Below are positions 47,142 to 52,548 of a stretch of 52,548 nucleotides of DNA, piece after piece. The DNA is from an uncultured Bacteroidales bacterium. Lineage in GTDB: Bacteria; Bacteroidota; Bacteroidia; Bacteroidales; Bacteroidaceae. Under the pieces are notes generated by a model. It saw only the letters and a list, made by a program, of their open reading frames with translations. It was not told where the DNA came from and did no database searches. Where the stretch lies: contig CAMGOT010000002.1 in assembly GCA_946060685.1 (NCBI GenBank), forward strand, positions 1-52,548, given 5' to 3'. Every line of letters starts with the position of its first letter. The stretch's first letter is position 1. A program made the translations under genes and the position numbers.

Positions 47142-48059
47142 ATGAAACGAGTAGCAACCATCGGATTCTTTGATGGTGTCCACCGAGGGCATCAGTATCT
47201 CTGCCAGCAGTTGCGTGAGGTGGCAGGCGAGGAAGGAACAGCCATTATCCTGACCTTTGCCAAGCATCCGCAGCGTGTGCTCGGACGGCAGGACCCTCCT
47301 CCATTACTCACGACGAAGGACGAGAAAATGCGTCTCCTTCGCGGACTATGCCAAATCAACCAGATTGAAGTGCTGGAATTTGACCAGCGGATGGCAGGAC
47401 TGACGGCAGAAGACTTCATGAACCATTATCTTCACAGCACCTTTGGTGTCACCCATTTGCTCGTGGGCTACGACCATCACTTCGGCCGTCCGCGTTGGGG
47501 GGAAGGTATTGAGAACTATTGCGAATACGGCAAGGAGACTGGTATTGAGGTGGTGTCGGCACGACAATTACCGGAAATCAAGATTTCTTCTTCCAAAATC
47601 CGCAGGATGATTGCTGCGGGCGAGATGGAAGAGGCCAACAATTTGCTCGGGCACACCTATTTGCTCGGTGGAACCGTGGTAAAAGGCCAAAAGTTGGGAC
47701 GCAAGTTTGGCATCCCCACAGCCAATCTGGCGGTAGGCGATGCCTTGAAGATGATTCCCGCTACGGGTGTCTACGTCACGACAGTGAAAGCTGACGGACA
47801 GTTGTATCAGGCGGTGACGAACATCGGCAAGTGCCCGACGCTGAAGAAGGGCGACACTATCTCCATAGAATCGCACATCCTCGACCCCTCTTGTCCTAAC
47901 CTCTATGAGAAAGCGGTAGAGGTGTATTTCCATAAGCGGTTGCGGGATGAAGTGGCATTCGATGACCCGGAGGCATTGCTGGAGCAGGTGAATGCCGATG
48001 CCGAAGTGGCACAGGAGTATCATCGAGAGCATCCCTTTACGCCCGATATGGCTTTATAG
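47142..48059 (+). CDS. ribF: Bifunctional riboflavin kinase/FAD synthetase
   Basis: IGFFDGVHRGHQYLCQQL; LLVGYDHHFGRPRWG; SSSKIRRMIAAGEMEEANNLLGHTYLLGGTVVKGQKLGRKFGIPTANL. Confidence 0.93.
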   Translation: MKRVATIGFFDGVHRGHQYLCQQLREVAGEEGTAIILTFAKHPQRVLGRQDPPPLLTTKDEKMRLLRGLCQINQIEVLEFDQRMAGLTAEDFMNHYLHSTFGVTHLLVGYDHHFGRPRWGEGIENYCEYGKETGIEVVSARQLPEIKISSSKIRRMIAAGEMEEANNLLGHTYLLGGTVVKGQKLGRKFGIPTANLAVGDALKMIPATGVYVTTVKADGQLYQAVTNIGKCPTLKKGDTISIESHILDPSCPNLYEKAVEVYFHKRLRDEVAFDDPEALLEQVNADAEVAQEYHREHPFTPDMAL

Positions 48060-48169
48060 CACAAAAAGGACTTTCGGCAAAAGAGCAGGGAGCTGCGGTT
48101 GACTGCCAGTTGCAGGCCTCACTGCCCTCCTCTCCTTGCATGCCATAAAATCCTGTATTCCCACCCGTG

Positions 48170-48220
48170 AAATCCGTCGTTCTTCTGCTCTCAATGAGAT
48201 TGTGGAAAAACGACGGATTT
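48170..48220. other. 12-bp-stem hairpin between ribF and CPBP gene
   Basis: AAATCCGTCGTT / AACGACGGATTT. Confidence 0.6.
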
Positions 48221-48261
48221 ATCGTATACTTTTATCACGAACCTTGTAAGACAGATTTTTT

Positions 48262-49065
48262 ATGAAAGATTTATGGACCACCGTAAAGGTGCTTCTTCTT
48301 TTCTTCCTTTCCCAAATGCTGGGAATTGTCGGCACCTTTCTCATTATGGCATTCCGGCCAGGATTTGACATAGCCGGCCCCGATGCCTTCGACAAACTTC
48401 GGGCAGATATGGATCCTGTGCTGTATGGCATGGTGAGTCTTGTCTGTACGCTTCTGCTCATCTGGCTCCTTTGCGCCACACGTCTGACCAGCCCCCGTCC
48501 GTTGCGATCGTTTGCCAAGGGTATGCCCAAAGGGTGGGGATGGAGTATTGTGGGTTTTATGCTGGTATCATTCGGCCTAAGCATGATACTCGACCCCTTT
48601 TCATTGGAAAATGAGGAAGTGATGCAGACTTTGCTGGCAATGAAGGGCAATCTGTGGTGCGCATTGCTGCTGGTTGTTGCAGGTCCTGTGGTGGAAGAAC
48701 TGATATTCCGCGATTGCATCACTCGTGTGCTGCATCGCAGTGGCACCATCCTCGCCGTCGTGTGCAGTGCCTTCGCCTTTGCCGTCATCCATGGCAACTT
48801 GATGCAAGGCATTCCCGCCTTTTTCATGGGAGTCGTACTTGCCCTGCTGTATCTCCATACGGGCGACGTGCGCCTCTGCATACCTGCCCACATATGCAAT
48901 AACCTCACGAGCTATCTGCAGATGTACCTCGATGCAGATTCCCGGTTCCTTTCGTCGTGGTCCGATTCCATACTTATCATTGCGGGTGTTCTGCTCCTTG
49001 CAGCAGGCGGCTTCACGCTCTATGCCTTCCTGCATCCGGAAAAGCCCTTGCAGAACAAAATATAA
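48262..49065 (+). CDS. CPBP family intramembrane glutamic endopeptidase (267 aa)
   Basis: GPVVEELIFRDCITRVLHRSG ... FAFAVIHGNLMQGIPAFFMGVVLALLY ... IPAHICNNL. Confidence 0.87.
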   Translation: MKDLWTTVKVLLLFFLSQMLGIVGTFLIMAFRPGFDIAGPDAFDKLRADMDPVLYGMVSLVCTLLLIWLLCATRLTSPRPLRSFAKGMPKGWGWSIVGFMLVSFGLSMILDPFSLENEEVMQTLLAMKGNLWCALLLVVAGPVVEELIFRDCITRVLHRSGTILAVVCSAFAFAVIHGNLMQGIPAFFMGVVLALLYLHTGDVRLCIPAHICNNLTSYLQMYLDADSRFLSSWSDSILIIAGVLLLAAGGFTLYAFLHPEKPLQNKI

Positions 49066-49294
49066 ACCCTTCCCCCCTCCTCCTCCTCCTTAAATCTTTT
49101 CTTGCCAAATGCCTGCTTATGGCAGGCTGCATCGGAGCCTTACAAGGTGAGGCACAGACAGTCCCTGAAATCCACATCCCCGACACCTATCATCCCTCGG
49201 GGAAGAAAATTTATCACAAAGGATGGAATGCCGACATTGCCGACGTGAGGATGCCGGAAATCATGGTCAAATAGTCCTGCGTCAAAGAAAACAG

Positions 49295-49334
49295 CATTGG
49301 GGCTCCTGCGGTATGTTTCGCAAGAGCCCCAATG
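49295..49334. terminator. Hairpin between the CPBP region and convergent DUF5009 gene
   Basis: CATTGGGGCTC/GAGCCCCAATG 11-bp stem; minus strand followed by CTGTTTTCTTTG. Confidence 0.6.
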
Positions 49335-49377
49335 GCAATTAGACACGGGCGGACCAATCCGGCATGGCATCTCCTCA

Positions 49378-50448
49378 TCATATCTTCACAAACACCTGAT
49401 GCCTGTACATCCACCGGAGGATGAAAAAGAGGATGAGGAAGTTGCCGAACGTCAGCCAAGTATCGTACTGACAGCCCAATATCGGCTGAAGACCGTAACT
49501 GACGCTATGCACGATGGAACGGAAACTGACCACCTCACCCAACATATACGCCACGATGGAGTTCATGCCATAGAACTTCAGCCATTCCAGCCCACGATGA
49601 TGCCCCAGGACATCTATCCACCCATAAAAGGCTGCCATGAGCAGAAAACAGTAGCCGGCGGAGAGAAGCGTCATGCTGCACGTCCAGATGCGTTTGATGA
49701 TGGGCATGTGAAATCCCCACAGCCATCCTGCGAGCACCAGGGCAATGCCCACGAGAGCCAGTGTCAGACACATCCGGCCACGATGCTTCCCCTGCCGGAT
49801 CATCTGTCCTGCCACCGCTCCCAGCGTCACAGTGACGCCAAAGGTGAGGCTGGGCAGCACCCAGGCATAAGTGGGATCCCCCTGGAAGCGTCCGAGAATC
49901 ATGCCGTCGATGCGGCATGCCAGGTTGCCCTCCAAGGTGAAGTCGCCCCAGAGCGTCATAGGGATGGCATATCCCAGGAGCAGGAGCAGTATGCCCAGGA
50001 TTTGCCCCCGCCAGCTGAAATGGAGCAGGAGGATAGCGGCAATGAGATAGCCCGTGGCGATAGCCTGCAAGGTGTTGGTATAAATGTAGATGGCAGAGCA
50101 GTTGAGCCCCAGCAAGTTGCCCTGTACCACCATGCCCAGCAGGAAAAGAATGACAAAACGTCGCAACACCTTCCTGTAGGCTGCTGATTTAGGGGCTTCG
50201 CCACGCAGGAAGCGCGAAAAGGCAAATGGCATGGAGATGCCGCTCATGAAGAGGAAGAGCGGCATGACGAGATCCCAAAAGCGGAAGCCCTCCCACACTT
50301 CATGATCGAAATGATAGAGCAGCGCAGAAGCGACGGGCGAATCGATATGGGAGAGGAACTGCAAGAGAACGGGCTGGAAGAATACGAGAAGGAAAAGGTC
50401 GAATCCGCGCAGGACATCGAGCGAAGACAGGCGTTGCTGGGGCTTCAT
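49378..50448 (-). CDS. DUF5009 / heparan-alpha-glucosaminide N-acetyltransferase-like membrane protein
   Basis: Start set at MKPQQRLSSLDVLRGFDLFLLVFFQPVLLQFL; WDLVMPLFLFMSGISMPFAFSRFL. Confidence 0.82.
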   Translation of the reverse strand: MKPQQRLSSLDVLRGFDLFLLVFFQPVLLQFLSHIDSPVASALLYHFDHEVWEGFRFWDLVMPLFLFMSGISMPFAFSRFLRGEAPKSAAYRKVLRRFVILFLLGMVVQGNLLGLNCSAIYIYTNTLQAIATGYLIAAILLLHFSWRGQILGILLLLLGYAIPMTLWGDFTLEGNLACRIDGMILGRFQGDPTYAWVLPSLTFGVTVTLGAVAGQMIRQGKHRGRMCLTLALVGIALVLAGWLWGFHMPIIKRIWTCSMTLLSAGYCFLLMAAFYGWIDVLGHHRGLEWLKFYGMNSIVAYMLGEVVSFRSIVHSVSYGLQPILGCQYDTWLTFGNFLILFFILRWMYRHQVFVKI

Positions 50449-50471
50449 GGAAAAATGGAGAATGGATAAGG

Positions 50472-50504
50472 AGTGAAATGGAAAATGAGTGAAATGGAAA
50501 ATGA
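50472..50504. repeat. 16-bp tandem repeat x2 in the leader of the DUF5009 gene
   Basis: AGTGAAATGGAAAATG AGTGAAATGGAAAATG AG. Confidence 0.9.
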
Positions 50505-50578
50505 GTGATAGGCAGAACATGCTTTTGGGCCTATGGATATTCCACCGGCTACTGATGTGGTCCATCGAATTTCGGGGG

Positions 50579-50586
50579 CAAAGGTA
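50579..50586 (-). promoter_or_regulatory. -7 box TACCTTTG for the DUF5009 gene
   Basis: caaaggta on + strand. Confidence 0.45.
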
Positions 50587-50790
50587 AAGATTATAATTGA
50601 TATAGAACGAAATGGCACTGTAAAAAAGCATAACGATGCCGCGGGATTTTTTGAGGAACCAGCAGGGCTGGCACTGGTGTGCAAGAATTGCCAGTGACAC
50701 CGAAGCCTGTGAAAAACAATCACTTTGGGACTTGAATAGAGCAAAAAACGCGCAAAGTGTCACTTAATTGTGTAAATTTTGTAATATTTA

Positions 50791-50821
50791 TTTGCCCCTA
50801 TTGGCTAAACCCTTAATTTTG
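50791..50821 (+). promoter_or_regulatory. Promoter TTTG-N19-TAATTTTG for the SusC leader
   Basis: TTTG 50791-50794, 19-nt spacer, TAATTTTG 50814-50821. Confidence 0.85.
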
Positions 50822-50827
50822 CACAAC

Positions 50828-51070
50828 ATAGCGTAATCTTCTATAAAGAGAAGATGGGTTCCGACGCGAAAAAAGGAGCAGTCGAAGTGGTTCTGATGCG
50901 AATCAGTAGCCGCAGGTGCGGAATTAGACCTACGCTATCATCATCCCCGCCAGGGGGAGGTACGCTTGCCAGGCGCAGCGGGTCTGCGTCGGGAGATTTT
51001 GCGCAGAGTACAGCCAAGGGGCATGTCCGGTGCAACAAGACAATAGCCCCCCTCTGGTACTGCAGATCTG
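50828..51070 (+). ncRNA. Candidate structured 5-prime leader or small RNA
   Basis: ATAGCGTA/TACGCTAT closing stem enclosing ATCTTCT/AGAAGAT, CTGAT-GCGA-ATCAG and CCGCA-GG-TGCGG hairpins; further CCCC-GCCA-GGGG and CGCAG-CGGGT-CTGCG hairpins. Confidence 0.5.
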
Positions 51071-51173
51071 AAAAAACTAAACAGAACGGACTTACTGAAC
51101 TGGTGAAAATACAGATTTAGGAGTAGTTCAAGTCAACATCAGCATAAAGCACAACAAGCAAAACAGGTATACT

Positions 51174-52548
51174 ATGTCAAGAAAAATGACGCTTCTGCTG
51201 GCCGGAATGGCACTGTCAGCCGGGACGGCCTTTGCACAGAAGCAAGTCACAGGTACAGTCGTCGATACAGACGGCGAGCCCGTTATCGGTGCGAACGTCA
51301 TCGTTGAAGGCACGGGTATCGGTGCGACGACGGACAACAAAGGCCATTTCGTCATTAAAAATGTTCCTGCCAAGGCCAAACGCCTCAGCGTCACCTATAT
51401 TGGTATGGAGAAGAAGACGGTCAATGTGTCCGCCAACGTCAAGATTGTGATGTCCATGTCCGATAATTCTTTCGGCGAGGTCGTTGTGACGGGTATGCAG
51501 AAGACGGACCGCCGCCTCTTTACCGGTGCCACCTCAAAGGTGGATGCCGAGAAGGTGAAGTTGGATGGTGTGCCTGATATCAGCCGCGCCCTTGAGGGTC
51601 GTGTGGCTGGTGTAAGCCTGCAGAATGTCTCCTCGACCTTTGGTACTGCTCCGAAAATTCGTGTGCGTGGTGCAACGTCAATCTATGGTAGTTCCAGCCC
51701 GCTTTGGGTGGTGGACGGTGTCATCATGGAGGATGCCGTGAGCGTCAGTGCCGACGATCTTTCCTCCGGCGATGCCGAGACGCTGATCTCCAATGCCATT
51801 GCCGGTCTGAACCCCGACGACATCGAGAGTTTCCAGGTGCTCAAGGATGGTAGTGCCACCTCTATCTATGGTGCCCGTGCCATGGCTGGTGTGATTGTCA
51901 TCACCACGAAGAAGGGACGCGCCGGACACAGCTCCATCAACTATACGGGAGAATACACCTACCGTCGCAAGCCCAACTACAACGAGTACAACATCTGTAA
52001 CTCCCAGGAGCAGATGGGTATCTATCGTGAGATGGAACAGAAGGGATGGCTGGAACTGGCATCGCTCGCCAACAGCTCGTCGTCGGGTCTGTACGGCCAG
52101 ATGTATACCCTCATTGACCAGTACAACAAGACGAACGGACAGTTTGGACTCCCCTATACGGAGTCGGCCATGAACGCCTATCTGCAGCAGGCAGAGTTCC
52201 GCAACACCGACTGGTTCGACCTCCTTTTTAATAATAATATTATGCACAACCACTCCGTCAGCATCGCTACGGGTGGTGACAAGGCCAACCTCTATGCTTC
52301 TCTCTCTGCCATGGTCGATCCGGGCTGGACGAAGGACAGCGAGGTGAACCGTTATACCGCAAATGTCAACGCCACCTTCAACATCTCGAAGTGGGTGTCG
52401 CTGACCATGCGCACCAATGCCAGCTATCGTAAGCAGAAGGCTCCCGGTACGCTCAACAAGAGTGTCGACGTGGTGAGCGGAGAGGTGAGTCGCGACTTCG
52501 ACATCAACCCCTTCAGCTACGCCCTCAACACTTCGCGTACGCTCGACC
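51174..52548 (+). CDS. SusC/RagA family TonB-linked outer-membrane protein (truncated by window end)
   Basis: MSRKMTLLLAGMALSAGTAFAQKQVTGTVVDTDGEPVIGANVIVEGTGIGATTDNKGHF ... FGEVVVTGMQKTDRRLFTGATSKV ... IRVRGATSIYGSSSPLWVVDGVIMED ... SATSIYGARAMAGVIVITTKKGR. Confidence 0.93.
   Translation, partial: MSRKMTLLLAGMALSAGTAFAQKQVTGTVVDTDGEPVIGANVIVEGTGIGATTDNKGHFVIKNVPAKAKRLSVTYIGMEKKTVNVSANVKIVMSMSDNSFGEVVVTGMQKTDRRLFTGATSKVDAEKVKLDGVPDISRALEGRVAGVSLQNVSSTFGTAPKIRVRGATSIYGSSSPLWVVDGVIMEDAVSVSADDLSSGDAETLISNAIAGLNPDDIESFQVLKDGSATSIYGARAMAGVIVITTKKGRAGHSSINYTGEYTYRRKPNYNEYNICNSQEQMGIYREMEQKGWLELASLANSSSSGLYGQMYTLIDQYNKTNGQFGLPYTESAMNAYLQQAEFRNTDWFDLLFNNNIMHNHSVSIATGGDKANLYASLSAMVDPGWTKDSEVNRYTANVNATFNISKWVSLTMRTNASYRKQKAPGTLNKSVDVVSGEVSRDFDINPFSYALNTSRTLD

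Noticed and set aside
51020-51070. Cobalamin riboswitch in the SusC leader (CCGGTGCAACAAGACAATAGCCCCCC)
   Set aside because: Partial resemblance to the core only; the B12 box and expected order of elements were not found, so left as an unassigned structured leader
1-52548. CRISPR array, prophage or integrated conjugative element
   Set aside because: No regularly spaced repeat-spacer array, phage structural genes or conjugation genes seen

Overview
About 52.5 kb of Bacteroidota (Prevotella-like Bacteroidales) chromosome. Evidence for the lineage: TTTG-N19-TAnnTTTG promoters, SusC/TonB proteins, T9SS sorting domains and acidic lipoprotein export signals. Around 27 protein genes and one tRNA-Leu(TAG) are supportable. 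The most system-like locus is a minus-strand block (616-10211) of seven genes: six putative surface lipoproteins (DUF4493-like and PCMD-like) plus one outer-membrane beta-barrel. Its leader carries two poly-G tracts and tandem repeats. The remainder is a DPP IV/RNA methyltransferase pair, TauE + DUF1634, DUF5686, T9SS cargo proteins, RlpA, a large alpha-2-macroglobulin, WG-repeat and Sel1 proteins, a triplicated OB-fold-like T9SS protein, a POT transporter, UvrA, a U32 peptidase, RibF, CPBP and DUF5009 proteins, and the start of a SusC gene. The intergenic DNA is unusually structured. It holds two related MITE-like elements (20685-20868 and 41434-41629) sharing TIR type and a CATAGCGGGCTATG central hairpin, a third compound element with nested inverted repeats and GC-rich dyads (11283-11866), a hairpin repeat with a compensatory change present twice (20577 and 25147), and a structured leader before SusC. 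Everything was read by eye: family names are from recognition of sequence motifs, not from database searches.
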